A stretch of DNA of 64,000 nt from positions 744,001 to 808,000 of the forward strand of contig JAOWBW010000484.1 in the NCBI GenBank assembly GCA_026119855.1, written 5' to 3'. The notes under the pieces are model-generated. The model was not told the origin of the DNA. It worked only from the letters and a program-made list of their open reading frames with translations, and searched no databases. Below, one piece after another: positions 43,681 through 55,826 of the stretch (position 1 is its first letter; every line of letters starts with the position of its first letter). The translations under genes were made by a program, and so were the position numbers. This DNA is from Campanula takesimana (taxonomy: Eukaryota; Streptophyta; Magnoliopsida; Asterales; Campanulaceae).

Positions 43681-43735
43681 TTGATCTGTATTCACAGTTC
43701 AATTTTCAACAGCGTATATATGGTACTGTAAATAA

Positions 43736-44771
43736 ATGTATGAGTCATGTCTAAATTGTGGGTTTTATACTCATACTACCAATTATTGTGCATTCCCATA
43801 AATCCAAGCAATAAACTCTTTCGAGCCATATCAACCTCATTATGATCCATGTTTGAACTGTGGGTCTTATTCTCATGCTACTAATTATTGTCCAAGTAGG
43901 ACATATTTCTCTGAGTATTATCCACAGGTTCAAGCAGGAAATTATTTTGAGCCATGGCAACCTCAAAAGCCGGCATACTATATCCCAACACCTCCAAAAC
44001 CTTCAATACAAGAGCAACTCATGGAGAATATGAAAAGGTTGAACGAGCTCGCGATCACAATAAGAGAAATGTTTAAGAAGCGTGAGCCGGATACTACTCC
44101 TATTCAGACTTAACCGGTAGAAGAACCTTCAACCCTTGTTTGGTATCTAAATGCTGACGGGGAAGAGTGTGTCTATGACTCGGTGCTTGAGTCATATTTT
44201 AAACCACGACTATATGGAGAGCAATCTGTGGAGGACGCAAAAGAGAATTTTGTCTATGAAATCTCTGATGCTTCCTCTATGGATGAGTCCATCAAAGAGA
44301 AACCTTTAGAAGATGCAAAGGAGAATTTTGTCTATGAAATCTCCAATGTAGACTCTAAAGATGGTTCCTCTTTTGATAATGAGAGTGGTTGTATGGCGGA
44401 TGTGGAGGAAACAAAAACGGTGGAGAAAACATGGCATGAGGTAGCCATTAAGGAGCTTGAGTTTGCTTTATATGGTGATGAGAAGAGGGATAGTGAGGAG
44501 GTTCATGATGTGAATGAGACTACCTGTAGTGATCCCGATGAAAGATTGATCATCCTTATGGTATTCCCTCCTTCTTGTGATGGTGGAAAAAGTAGTAGAG
44601 GTCCGCGAGTTAAAAAAACCCCATAAAAGAAAACGTAAAAATCCTCATTGGGTTCTTAGTGAATTAATAAAACGAAAATCATATATGGGGTATGATGTGG
44701 GGTATCGAACTATAGAAACCGTGAAGTGGGCTAAAGGGCGTAAACCAAAAATCAAGTTTGGGGACTTTTAA
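43736..44771 (+). pseudogene. LARD ORF with two CCHC zinc knuckles
   Basis: From ATG 43736-43738 the frame gives two near-identical CCHC knuckles (C-x2-C-x4-H-x4-C): CLNCGFYTHTTNYC (about 43750-43791) and CLNCGSYSHATNYC (about 43849-43890). TAA codons follow the first knuckle (near 43800) and lie at 44111. The rest is acidic with a repeated EDAKENFVYEIS motif (about 44235 and 44310), then a frameshift near 44620 into a basic end (KPHKRKRKNPHW ... KFGDF, stop 44769-44771). Knuckles of this kind bind RNA in gag proteins; here the protein may help packaging. I do not know a function for the acidic part. Confidence 0.65.
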
Positions 44772-45169
44772 TTTTTACGCTTTTCTTTATTTGTTTTATG
44801 TGCCGAGTCGTTCGAAAGAACCTCCTTGAGTTTGTGGGTTTATAGAGGAGTGTATATAGTTGTCACCCTCCAAAAAGATTTTTCTTTTTTTTGGTATTTA
44901 TAGTTTATCTAACAATTAATAAGTTTTCTGTTAGTGTTTCAGTTAAATTTCTAACGAAAACAGGTCAACTTAATGAAAAAAAGGGTTGAACTGCAGAAAG
45001 AAAATTGAAGTCAAGGGCTACAGTGAAAAAGGGTGCGCGGGCCCTCTTTTTGGTGGTGCGCGCGCCTCCTCTTGGTGCAAGAAAATGGATTTCCTTCTGA
45101 TTAAGGTGTGCGTGCGCTACCCTTTCCCTTAGGGCGCGCGCCTCCTTCTTCTTGTTTACACCAGCCAGT
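44772..45169. other. LARD interior with GC-rich words
   Basis: Noncoding. At 45033-45150 the words GGTGCGCGGGCCCTC, GGTGCGCGCGCCTCC and GGGCGCGCGCCTCC recur. This is the LARD's own version of the GC-word tracts in the neighbouring LTRs. Confidence 0.65.
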
Positions 45170-46035
45170 CAAAATGAGAAACCCAATTTCTTATCAAAGA
45201 CAAATCTCTCTCTCACCTCAAATCCCTCATATCTCTCTCTCTCTCTCAAAAGCCGACCAGCTACCCCCTCCCTCACACATATCTCACTTCCCCCCTCAAC
45301 TCCGGCCGGTCACCACCACCCAAGCCCCCGTCTCCAAAAATTAACCCCACCTCCCAAAAATCCAGTTGACCTTCTCTCTTTTCCTCTCTAACTTAAATCC
45401 CTAGCCTGCTCTCTCTCATCCCTTCCAATTCGCCCCAACCCCGCCGATCTCCGTCACCATCTCCGGCGTCGTCACCTTCACGCCGACACACCCCTCCGCC
45501 GCACTCACCACTCCTCAAATCTCATTCACCAAATCCGGCCCCATCTCCGTCACTGTAGCCCCACTCCCTTGCCGCCGACCACCGGCCGCCATCGCCGTTA
45601 TCACCAACGCCGGCGACATCCCCGCTCCCTGCTCAACCGACCCACACCTTCGCCGCCGCCGTTCGTCAACATCAACGCCGGTCAACTCACCAGATCCGGC
45701 CGCCAGTCACAACCATCTCCCGTTCCTCTCTTGCGCCGCACCAGACTCATTTCCCCAACTCTGGTCGGCATCCCGCAGTTCAACACATCCCACGCCGCCG
45801 GTACCAAACCCCGATCCACACGACACATCCGATCCCTTCACGCCGGTCAGTTCATGAATCTCGGTGCCAGCGACTGTAGTCGATTGCTAGCCAGATCTGT
45901 AAAGTTTGGTCCCCAGAATCTCTCCATTGTCATTGTTCAACCGGCTGCCCCTCTTTGCTACTCCGGCCGAGCTCTCATCCTATATTGGTGACAGTCAACT
46001 ACTTGGCTTCTCTGTTCGCTAATGAATGAAATCCC
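45170..46035 (+). other. GC-rich, exon-like block in the LARD
   Basis: A CT-rich stretch (45205-45250, CTCTCTCTC), then a C-rich block with codon-like composition (45420-45990) in which a 140-codon Pro/Arg/Ser-rich frame is open (45569-45991). A splice-donor-like CAGGTAATAAG follows near 46036. It looks like a host 5' UTR and first exon taken up by the element, but no domain is recognisable. Confidence 0.45.
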
Positions 46036-47035
46036 AGGTAATAAGTTCCAGTTATAGACTTTTTAATTTCAAAACTTTTGGTTTAATGGTGACATGGTGT
46101 TAGTCTGTGAGATTACGCGCAATTGTCCAAATTGGTGCTTTGAATTGAAAAACGATTTTGTGGCCTGAGGTTTGTGAAATCTGAATATTGTTATGATGAA
46201 ATGCTTGGGTGATTTGTGTTTGGGTAAGAATGAATTAGTAAATGTTCAAATACAAAATCCTAGTGCCTGGTTACCACTTTGTTTTGAACTTAGTGAATTG
46301 TTGGTGTATGCTAAGCAGGAATTGATTTCTGAGTGGTGGTCTGATGATGGTAATATAACAATGATGAGCTGGTTTTTGTGTTTTAAGTTATGAGGACATT
46401 GCTCATCCTAAGTTTGGGGGGTGGGATTGTTCAAGTGCTGTCCTTGCTCTGTTTGGGATTTCTGTGTGATCAAAATGTACACAATGAGGACATTGTTGTT
46501 TTAAGTTTGGGGGTATTTTTGAGGTTACCTGTTTCGCTTTCTTAGTTTTGTTTTCTTAGATAAAAATAAATAAATGGTTTTGAGTTAATCGAGTTCTTGT
46601 TTTTGTGTTTTTGTCGGGATTGAACTACGGTGACCTAAGCCCTTATTGTCCTAGGGGAACGTAGGCAACTTCGGTGCGGTCAAATTAATTTTATTTTATT
46701 TTGAAAAAATAAAAAAATTCTCTCTCGTAGTTCTTGTATTAGTGTACTACCTCAAATAATAATTTATTTTATGGATAAAAGATTGTGAATTTTTGTATAT
46801 TTAGAATTTATTAAATTTTTGACTTAGGTTCCATGATTAAGTTATAACTCCCTTGTGCACAATTCAATACATACCATTTCCTTGAAGTGTTAAAATGTTG
46901 CTTATTTTTATCAAGTTATAGTACCCCGAACATTACCTTATGTGAGATTGTGTAATTAAAAATAGGCATGATAAAAATTGGATTGTGAGTCTCCTTGAAG
47001 TGAGTTCTAATTAAGTGGAAAATCCCCCAATAAAG
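46036..47035. other. LARD noncoding interior with repeated purine tracts
   Basis: No supported gene. GAGGACATTG...TAAGTTTGGGGG occurs at about 46391-46420 and 46486-46513, and again in the true purine tract at 47813-47845. Confidence 0.6.
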
Positions 47036-47305
47036 GCGGTCTTAGTTAAGAAGAATGAGAGAATTGGCAAGGATATGCAAAGGGATATGCGGTGATACGA
47101 AAATTCCCATCCTTGGTACCAATTCTCAATTCCAAGGATAAAAAATTCTTGTACCTACGAAGACCTCAATGTGGTCTTAGTTAATAAGAGTGGGAGAAAT
47201 GGCAAGGTTACGAAAAGGGATATGTGGTGATACGATAATTCCCAATCACTTGGTACCAATCCCCATTCCAAGGATAAAAAATTCTTGTACCTACGAAGAC
47301 CTAAA
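47036..47305. repeat. Tandem repeat, two copies of about 135 bp
   Basis: GTCTTAGTTAAGAAGAATGA to CTACGAAGACCTCAATG (47039-47171) is repeated at 47172-47304. Each copy contains GATAAAAAATTCTTGTACC. Confidence 0.85.
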
Positions 47306-47829
47306 TGGCCAGAAATAATACGGATAAATATATAAATAAATAATATAAAGGGGAATCAAGTAATAAATTGTGTGGGAGCTCATCAAAGGAGAATCATTTG
47401 TTTAATTTTTCTTATGCCTTGCTTTAATATTGCTTGAGTGCACAAGAGAATATTTGGGTACTATGCTTTATAAAGTTATTCATATCTTGATAAGCTAAGA
47501 AATGGTATTTATATTCTATATGCACAAAGAGATTTATAGCTTGAACATTTTACCTAAGAAAAATATTTAATTTATTCCAAGTATATAGTCATTTGCATAG
47601 TTTTGTTCCTAAACTAATTTGAGAAGTGTGGTATATATATTTCATGTTAACTACGGGAGAGACAAAAAAATACTGTAATAATTTTCTTTAATAATTTTCT
47701 TTAAGTAGTAGTTATTAATGTTTATTGTTTAGTAGTGTAGTATTTTCGTGTTTTAGTTATAAGTGGTATTTGTGTATGCTTACTAATTTATTTTCATTCT
47801 TTATTTTTACTTGAGGACAAGTAAATGAT

Positions 47830-47845
47830 TAAGTTTGGGGGTATT
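47830..47845 (+). promoter_or_regulatory. LARD polypurine tract
   Basis: TAAGTTTGGGGGTATT directly before the 3' LTR at 47846. Confidence 0.8.
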
Positions 47846-49231
47846 TGATAAATGGGTTTTTACTCATTGTATTGGATACTTTTAAGCTTAATTATTGTCT
47901 TGTTCTCAAGCTTTTGTTATTTGATTAGGTTCTTTTTGTGTTTGTGTTGTGTAGGATGGTTTTGTCTTCAAACTAGAAGAAAAGGGGAGAAAATGAGCTT
48001 CAAGGATCAAAGTTATGAAGGTGAAGGACTAATCTGTCAGTCCTGAAACTGCAGGGACTGGTGTGTCAGTACTAAAACTTCAGGGACCAATCTGCCAAGT
48101 CAGGAACTTCAGGGACCAATCTGCTAAGTCTGGAACTTCAAGGACCAATCTAACAAGTCTGAAACTGCAGTGACTAAAGTGGGAATTCACACTTTTGGGC
48201 AAGAAAATCTGGGCATTGTAAGGTCAAAGAAAGGCTACACCTAACACACCAACTTTTCCACCTCCATTTGTAGTAAATGCCATCACATGTGTTGTTGGTT
48301 GGTGAAGAAATTTGTGGCATTCTCCCTCCCTTTGTAGACTTGGATCCTAGTATAAATGCCTCTTCACACAACCATCTTTGGAAGACCTTAGATTAGTTTA
48401 GTATTCAGAATTTTAGTTAGAGTAGTTAGTATGTAGTTTTTATAACTTCAAACATTGTAGAGAGAAAGAGAGAGTTTTACACATTTTCATACATTCCTCA
48501 TTTGCTTCAAGATTATGTGGAGGCTTGGCTAGTTCTCTCCTTCTATGGATTGGAGGTAATATGTATTAAGTTATTATGTATTAATTGATATTAATGTTAT
48601 TCACCTTGTTGGGTTTTTCAAAAATGAATTTATGAAAGTTTTCTAGTTACAAGCTATTGTTAAGAATAGATTGGCTTTCAAACTAATAAGTGTATATGAA
48701 TTTCGAGTGATTGAAAGACATATACAAAGTCAGATTTTTGAAAGATATAATCTAGATTTGCAAAGTGATTTCTTATCAAAATTATAGGTTCAAGAATTCT
48801 TAAGAGTTTAATGGGTTCTACAATGTTGTAAGGACTTTGCAGAAATTATAACATTGAAGAACACTAGATTGATTACGTGTGAACTTTCAATCTTAGTTAA
48901 GTGAAGAAACCCAACAATGAATGACAATAATATTAGTTGTACATAATAATGACATACATATGAAACCAATCCATAGAACCTCTTCTCATTGATCAAAATC
49001 CGGTAAATCTATTCCATTTTATTTTGATTGTCTCCTTAGTTTATTTTCATTATTTTTATAGAGTAAAACCAAAACCAAAACCAGTCATTTTTAATTTCTT
49101 GTTTATACTGCTGAAAATTGAATCGTGAAATACACAAGTCTCTGTGGATCGACCCTCGCATAGCGTATTACTACTACGGTGACTAGTACGCTTGCTAGGT
49201 ATTTTTATTACAAGTGGAGTTTTCTCTAACA
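47846..49231 (+). repeat. LARD 3' LTR
   Basis: 1,386-bp partner of 42269-43655, differing at roughly twenty positions by eye. Confidence 0.92.
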
Positions 49232-49246
49232 GCAGAGAACAAGGAG

Positions 49247-52200
49247 ATGGGTCAAGGAGCAGATTCGATCGACAAGTTCAATAGGAAGAATAGTTTTTCT
49301 CTCTGGCAGATCAAGATGAAGGCTTTGTTGATTGACAAAGATTTATGGGAACCATTGGAGATTGCAATCAGGGATCGTAAGGATCCCAAGGGTAAGGCAA
49401 CCACCACATAAGGTACAACAGAACAGTCAGAGAAGGACAAGCAAGCAACAGCGAAGAAGTCGGCGTCATTGAAGAAGTTGGATCAGAAGGCTCACGCCAA
49501 GATCGTCAGACAGTTGGATGATGAGATCCTAACCAATGTTGCAGGAACAAACTCCGGAAGCGATCTTTAGTTAATGTTGGAAGATATGTACATGACACGT
49601 TCATTGACCAACAAGTTATACCTAAAGAAGAAGCTGTATGATTGTCGGATGACTGAAGGTACGCCCATAAATGATCATCTTGATAGATTTACTTCTGCAT
49701 TACTTGAACTGCGTAATATAGGAGTAGTTGTGGAAGACGAGGATGCAGCCTTGCAACTTTTAGTATCTTTACCTATGTCTTATGAACATTATGTCGATTC
49801 GTGCATAAATCGTAAAGATGGTATCTCTCTAGAAGAAGTGAAAACTTCTCTCAAGACGAGAGAATTACGCCGAAAGGCGAGTGGGAATGAGGCAGGTACC
49901 CAGTCATCAGGTTTGGTTGCTAGTAGTAGCAACAGCAGGGGTTCTAGTGGGAGGAAGAACAATAAAGGTAATTCTTCACACAAGAAGGGTCTAAAGCCTG
50001 GGGATATCTGTAATTTCTGCAAAGAGAAGGGGCATTGGAAGTTCGATTGTTCCAGAAAGAAGCAAGGCAACGCACCTGTCAGAGCAGAGGCTATGATGGC
50101 CAAAGATAACAGTTCAGGTGAGGATTATGCTCTTGCTACATCAAAATCAGCACGTGCATCTGACGCATGGATTCTTGATTCAGGTGCATCGTACCATATC
50201 AGTCCTAGGAGAGAATGGTTTACTGATTACAGGCAGGTGGATGGCGGTGAAATAAGCATGGCCAATAGTGCAGTCTGCAAGGTAGTTGGTATCGGTTCGA
50301 TCAAGGTCAGGACTCATGATGGTAAGTTTGTCACATTGAACGAGGTTCGACACGTTCCACTTATGACAAAGAATCTGATTTCTCTTAGTCAGCTTGACAG
50401 CAAAGGGTTCAGTTTCAAAGGTAAAGGTGGAGCAGTCAGTGTCTGTAACGGTTCAGAGGTGATACTAAAAGGCCTTAAGCGTGGCTCCTTGTATTTCCTC
50501 CAAGGAAGAACGCTTACAGGGTCGGCTATGGTTGCATCATCAGAGGTGAACGAGGGAGATATGTCCAAGCTGTGGCACATCAGGCTCGGGCATATGAGCA
50601 CTCGAGGGATGCAGGAGCTGACTAGACGGGATCTTCTTTGTGGCCATAAGGTCAAGGACCTTAAATTTTGTGAGCAATGTGTACTAGGGAAAATGAAGCG
50701 TAATATTTTCCCAAGGGTATACATAACACAAAAGGTGTTCTGGATTATCTTCACTCAGATTGTTGGGGACCTTCACGTCAGGAATCTCTAAGGGGGCACA
50801 TGTATTTCTTGTCTATTGTTGATGACTATTCAAGGAGGACTTGGGTAATTATCATGAAGCATAAGAATGAGGCTTTGAGAAATTTCAAGGATTGGAAGAC
50901 AGTAGTGGAGAACCAGACAGAGAAGAAGATAAAGAAGCTCCGGACAGATAATGGTTTGGAGTTCTACAGTACTGAGTTCGATTCGTTTTGCAGAGATGTG
51001 GGGATTTCTAGACATCACACCATCAGAGGCACGCCACAACAGAATGGTGTAGCAGAACGAATGAATCAGACATTGCTTGAGAGAGCCAGGTGCATGCTCT
51101 CTAATGCAGGGTTGTCTAAACGTTTCTGGGCAAAGGCGGTTAGTACAGCATGTTACTTGATTAATCGTGGACCTCATGCCGGTATTGGTCTCAAAGCTCC
51201 CCATGAGGTATGGACCGGTAAACCTGTTGATTATTCTATTCTAAGGGCTTTTGGGTGTACTGCTTATTATCATGTGGATGATGGGAAGTTAGAACCTAGA
51301 GCTAGAAAGGGAGTATTCATGGGGTATGGAGATGGTGTCAAAGGATACCGTATCTGGTCTCCATCAGAAAATAGGGTGATTATCAGTAGGAACGTCGTGT
51401 TTGATGAGAATTCTTTAATTAACCCTATTATGAGATCTACGATTGTTTCAAGTGTTGGAGGTGTTGATAAACAGGTGGAGCAACAAGATACTGAAGAGTT
51501 AGTTGTACCACAGTCAGATGTTGATCAGGATCCACCAACAGAGACAGAGACTGAAGCACCAGAAAGTTCAATTTCAGTTCCCGAAGAACATGGGTTAGCA
51601 CAAGGAAGGTCTAGAAGAGCTAATTTTGGGAAGCCTCCTGAGAGGTATGGATTTGAAGACATGGTGTCTTATGCACTGCAGGTTGCTGAGGAAGTAGAGC
51701 CTGATCTTACGGAACCTTCTACTTTCAAAGAAGAAGTTACATGTTCAGAGTCAACTCAATGGTATGCGGCTATGGGTGATGAGATGGAGTCTCTTCACAA
51801 GAATCAAACTTGGGTATTGACTACAAGGCCAGAAGGCAGGAAGATTGTGACTTGCAAGTGGATCTTCAAGAAGAAGGAAGGAATGTCACCGGCAGAGGGG
51901 GTCAAGTATAAAGCTCGCGTTGTTGCAAGGGGTTTCACACAGAGAGAAGGGGTGGACTATAATGAGATCTTCTCACCAGTGGTCAGACACACTTCGATCA
52001 GAGTATTGCTAGCGATAGTGTCACAGAAGGATTTGGATCTTGAGCAACTGGACGTCAAGACAGCTTTCTTGTATGGAGAGTTGGAAGAAGAGATATACAT
52101 GACACAGCCGTAAGGATTTCAAGTTCCTGGGAAAGAAGATCAAGTTTGTAGGTTGAATAAATCCTTGTATGGACTTAAATAGTCGCCGAGGCAGCGGTAC

Positions 52201-52511
52201 AATAAGTTTGACATCTATATGACAGAGATCGGATACACGAGGAGCCTATATGATTGTTGTGTGTATCATAACAAGTTGGTAGATAGGTCGTACATCTATT
52301 TGGTGCTTTATGTTGATGATATGTTGATAGCAGCAGTCAAGAAGTCAGAGATTCAGAAACTGAAAGGTTTACTAGCCGTAGAGTTTGAGATGAAGGATTT
52401 GGGTAACGCAAAGAAAATTCTGGGTATAGAGATCTATAGAGACAGAGCCAAACGAAAACTGTTCTTATCCCAGCAAAATTACATCAAGAAAGTTTTAGAA
52501 AGGTTTGGTAT
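49247..52511 (+). pseudogene. Tnt1-like copia gag-pol, 5' part
   Basis: Start ATG at 49247. Gag is followed by a CCHC knuckle (CNFCKEKGHWKFDC, about 50010-50051), protease (ILDSGASYHIS, about 50171), GAG-pre-integrase (LWHIRLGHMS ... FCEQCVLGK), integrase with Asp in VDDYSRRTWV and LRTDNGLEF and Glu in QQNGVAERMN, then reverse transcriptase with YVDDM (about 52309-52323). Damage: stops at 49409, 49568 and 52111 and near 52180, and a frameshift near 50720 between pre-integrase and integrase. The frame is cut at 52511 by a solo LTR. The family makes one polyprotein; here it cannot be made. Confidence 0.95.
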
Positions 52512-53996
52512 TGTTGGGTTTCGATCAAACATGCACAGCGGAATTTAGCATTTAAAATTTTGAAACCCAAAGCCATGGATCCGTTCATATGATTAAATCA
52601 AATACAACATAAGAATAAAGGAATAAACTAACCCTTGATGGCTATCAAATTCTCTTGGTCTTTGGTGGAGATTTGAAGACTTGATCACGATCACAAAGCT
52701 TGAACACGAACTTTGAAGATGATGATTTTCACCCTCTAGCGGTATCCACACTTCGAGCGAATATCAAAGGAGCTTCTTTGATCTTGGTTGCTAGACCAAC
52801 AACTATGAAACACGCTTTCACAATTGATATGACTATATAGAATTTTTCTTTTTGTGTATTATTTTGTTCTTCAACAAAAGATGTCTTAGAACAAAATAAA
52901 CTCTCTCTCAAACTCTTTGAGACTCACAAAAGGTTGTCCATGAAGTTCTGGCCGAAATCCTCCTTTTATACACAAGCAAGACCTATTCCAAATAGGAAAC
53001 TTGTGTCAAAAGACATTCCAAATCGAATTAGGAAAGTGCCAGCCGACAGTACTGTGCGGCCGCCCAAAAACATCTATGCGGTCGCACAACTATCTGAAAC
53101 AAAACTGGTACAAAATTGAGCTAAGTGTGCGGCCGCCCAGTCCATACTGTGCGGTCGCCCACTTCCCCAGAATGTCCAGAATTTCCAAAATTCCAATATA
53201 GTCCTTTTAAAGATTCGTTCTATTGTGTGTGACCCTCTAGGATTATACTAAGTTGGCAATGGGTTCAAACATGAAACCATAAGATATGATTAGGTTCTAG
53301 CAAACCGTCATACCTACCCAAATAGTATAACTAGATACAAGTTCGCATTCCTTTAGAATATGTCATAATCCCTTTGTCCTCGACGTCATTGAACACAAGT
53401 CATGGTCAAACAGTCAACTTGTTTTGTTCAATACTTTCTCGATTCCGAATATGTTGATAATCCAAATGCCATTGATCCAATCAATCCATTTGAGTCCGGC
53501 CGAACATTTCATCAACATCATTCCTACGAGGGGCCCAAGCTTGACATCTCTCCGAGGAGGGACAAATCCATTTAGCTTATTATTCTTCCCTACGTGAATC
53601 CGATTATGCCAATCATACCCTTTATAACTTCCCGGTTAAAGGTAGCGTTTGAATATGTCAAATATAATGTTCATCAAGTGGAAGACTATAATAACTTCAT
53701 GTCTAAGGATTCAAATGACATAACTAATATGAGATATATGTTTGACATAGACCATGACATAAATCTCATACAGCGGGTCATGTCCAGTACCTTGTTCCAA
53801 ACAAGTACCCATAAATCTAACATGATCATCGCATGATCATTTAGCCTTTATACTAGTGCTTAACAAGTACTAGGGACGGAGATTATTATATGTAAACATG
53901 AACAATAATAATAATCAAAACATCTCTTTATTGATATGAAATAAATGATAACAATTACAACGTTTATTAAACGTGCCTAGGGCACCACTACCAACA
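52512..53996 (-). mobile_element. Copia solo LTR (family of 844-11132)
   Basis: 1,485 bp, TGTTGGGTTTCGATC to CACTACCAACA, with a perfect 5-bp duplication GGTAT (52507-52511, 53997-54001). It matches the LTRs at 844 and 9673 in the same orientation and the LTR at 60061 in reverse. TATA-like TGTATAAAAGG (minus) near 52965; GC words at 53053-53161. Confidence 0.95.
53053..53161. repeat. GC-rich palindromic words in copia solo LTR
   Basis: Four words (GTGCGGCCGCCCA, ATGCGGTCGCACA, GTGCGGCCGCCCA, GTGCGGTCGCCCA) about 80-90 bp upstream of the TATA-like site in element orientation. Confidence 0.85.
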
Positions 53997-54001
53997 GGTA
54001 T

Positions 54002-54743
54002 GTCGACAGCTAAAGCTATAGATACTCCGAGTGCAGCGAATGCACAGTTGATAGTTGCGTTTGGACCCTAATCAGTTGAGGAGAAACAGTATATGGCTCG
54101 AGTACCCTATGCTAGTGAATTTGGTAGTTTGATGTATCCTATGGTGTGCACTAGGCTGGATCTTGCACATGCAGTTAGTGTTGTTAGTCGGTTCATGGGT
54201 AATCCGGGTAAGGAGCACTGGCAGGCTGTGAAGCGGATCTTTAGGTACCTTCGGGGTACCAGTGACGTCGGTCTCATCTATGGAAGTGGATCAGAGTGTG
54301 CAGTAGAGGGGTTCTCAGATTCAGACTATTCGGGTGACGTTGATACAAGAAGATCGATGACCGGATATGTATTCACGCTTGGTGGGTCAGTTGTCACTTG
54401 GAAGGCTACTTTGCAGGCTACAGTGACGTTGTCTACAACAGAGCAGAATACATGGCATTGATAGAGTCCGCTAAGGAAGGAATATGGTTGAAGGGATTGA
54501 TCAGCGATCTTGGGATACATCAGGATCAGACTATTATTTATTGCGATTTGTTTGGCCAAGGATCAAGTTCATCATGAGAGGACCAAGCACATTGATGTCA
54601 GATATCACTTCCTAAGGGATGAGAAACGAGTAAAGGTGAAGAAGGTAGGGACGACGGACAACTCTGCAGATATGTTCACAAAACCCGTGACGGGAAGCAA
54701 GTTCCAACATTGTTTGGACTTGCTGAATGTTCGCAGCTATTAG
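54002..54743 (+). pseudogene. Tnt1-like copia RNase H, 3' part
   Basis: Continuation of the pol frame after the solo LTR: PYASEFGSLMYPMVCTRLD, then RNase H with SDSDYSGDVDTRRSMTGYV. A single-base loss near 54441 shifts the frame within the STTEAEYMAL region. About 20 nt are missing near 54545, after which CLAKDQVHHERTKHIDVRYH follows and ends at a stop at 54741. A TAA near 54069 also interrupts. Confidence 0.9.
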
Positions 54744-54809
54744 ATAGCAGAAGAGGCGAGGGGGGAGAAAAGGTTTGTTGTCATGGAGATTCAAAGTCAA
54801 GGTGGAGAT

Positions 54810-55491
54810 TGTTAGGTTAATGCCTTTGAATTTGGGACGCTAAGTTAAAGGGTTAAACAACAGAAGAATTTCGCAATTCCTTGGAAGAGCAGCATGAAAG
54901 GTCCGGGCGGACCTATTCATAAGACCTGGGTGGACCTAGGGGGTCCGGGCGCACCAGGATCAACACCCGGGCAGTCCAAAGCACGTCCGAAAAACTGCGT
55001 TATAGAGAGGAGTAGATTCGGGCGGACCATAAGAAGGACCCGACCGGACCAAGGCTATGGGTCCGACCGGACCAAGGTCAGTACCCGCCCAGACCAAGAC
55101 CCCAGAAACCTATTTCGTGCAGGATTTCAGCAATGACGTAAAAGGGAAGGTTTTCAAGTCAGTTTCGTACTAGAATTTCAAGTTCCTATCAGACTTTGAG
55201 ATAGACTTCACCGGTATAAATAGAGGCCATTAGTCTAGATGAAAGTAAGTGGTTTTGTCTCAGATAAATTATTAGAGTGCTCAGAATAGGTCTGTAATTC
55301 TACAGTTACACAGTTAGGAATTTTGTGATCAAAATTCGTGTAGCAGTAATAGTGAGATCTGTAATCGTTTCTCCAGATTGATAATAACATTCTCTCCCCT
55401 CCCCGTGGACATAGTCAAGTTGGTGAACCACGTATATCGGTGTTCTTGTGATTGCTCGTTTTTCTTATCAAGTCTTGTTATTGCTTTAACA
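54810..55491 (+). repeat. Tnt1-like copia 3' LTR
   Basis: 682-bp partner of 41540-42199, preceded by a purine tract AAGGTGGAGAT. It is longer mainly because of one more GC word near 54915-54935. Confidence 0.93.
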
Positions 55492-55826
55492 CTCCACATT
55501 GGTGAGATATTGTCCATTTTGGGCCAAGCCCGCACGAATTTATTTTAGGACATCCCCAAAAGGAGTTGAGATCTCCTGTACCACTTTTGTGTGCCACTCC
55601 ATGTACCACTTGTAATCCAACCGTTCACATGTTTGCATAATATTACAATAATACCAATCTCAATTAATATGAATCATTAGATCACTTGTGGTATATGAAG
55701 TGGCACACAAAGTGGGACAGAGGATTTGAACTCCCACAAAAGGCTTCATACTAATGAAGTGGGTGGATACTCTTATATACCTCTTAATTATTTCCTCAAT
55801 TGCCGATGTGAGAGTTTTGATTGCAC
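55492..55826 (-). repeat. Small repeat with TATA box and inverted ends, carrying a MITE
   Basis: One end reads CTCCACATTGGTGAGATATT and the other, in reverse complement, CTCTCACATCGGCAATTGAG. A TATATAAGAGT lies at about 55771-55781 (minus). Sequence of this type (GGGCCAAGCCCGCACG, ACTAATGAAGTGGGTGG) is, as I recall, widely dispersed in plant genomes; I cannot name the family. A MITE-like insert lies at 55572-55734 (GGAGTTGAGATC...GATTTGAACTCC, CCACTTTTGTGTGCCA inverted). Confidence 0.5.

Larger units (their letters stand above)
42269..49231 (+). mobile_element. Non-autonomous Athila/Tat-like LARD
   Basis: 6,963 bp with LTRs 42269-43655 and 47846-49231 and a perfect 5-bp duplication GCAGA (42264-42268, 49232-49236). 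Primer site TTTTTGGCGCCGCTGCCGGGG follows the first LTR, as in Athila/Tat elements. A purine tract AAGTTTGGGGGTAT precedes the second. The 4.2-kb interior has no protease, RT or integrase; it holds a small zinc-knuckle ORF and long noncoding parts. Such large derivatives depend on a related autonomous element. It entered the leader of the Tnt1-like element just before its gag start. Confidence 0.93.
41540..55491 (+). mobile_element. Tnt1-like Ty1/copia element opened by two later insertions
   Basis: LTRs 41540-42199 and 54810-55491, primer site after the first, purine tract before the second. The target duplication has one mismatch (TTCCA at 41535-41539, CTCCA at 55492-55496). Removing the LARD (42269-49231) and the solo LTR (52512-53996) with their duplications leaves about 5.5 kb, the normal size for this group. 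The gag-pol frame carries several stops and shifts, so the copy is not autonomous. Of the three insertions this one is the oldest. Confidence 0.95.

Noticed and set aside
45569..45991. 140-codon Pro/Arg-rich frame as a gene of its own
   Set aside because: Biased composition in a GC-rich block of a LARD and no recognisable domain; described as an exon-like block instead.
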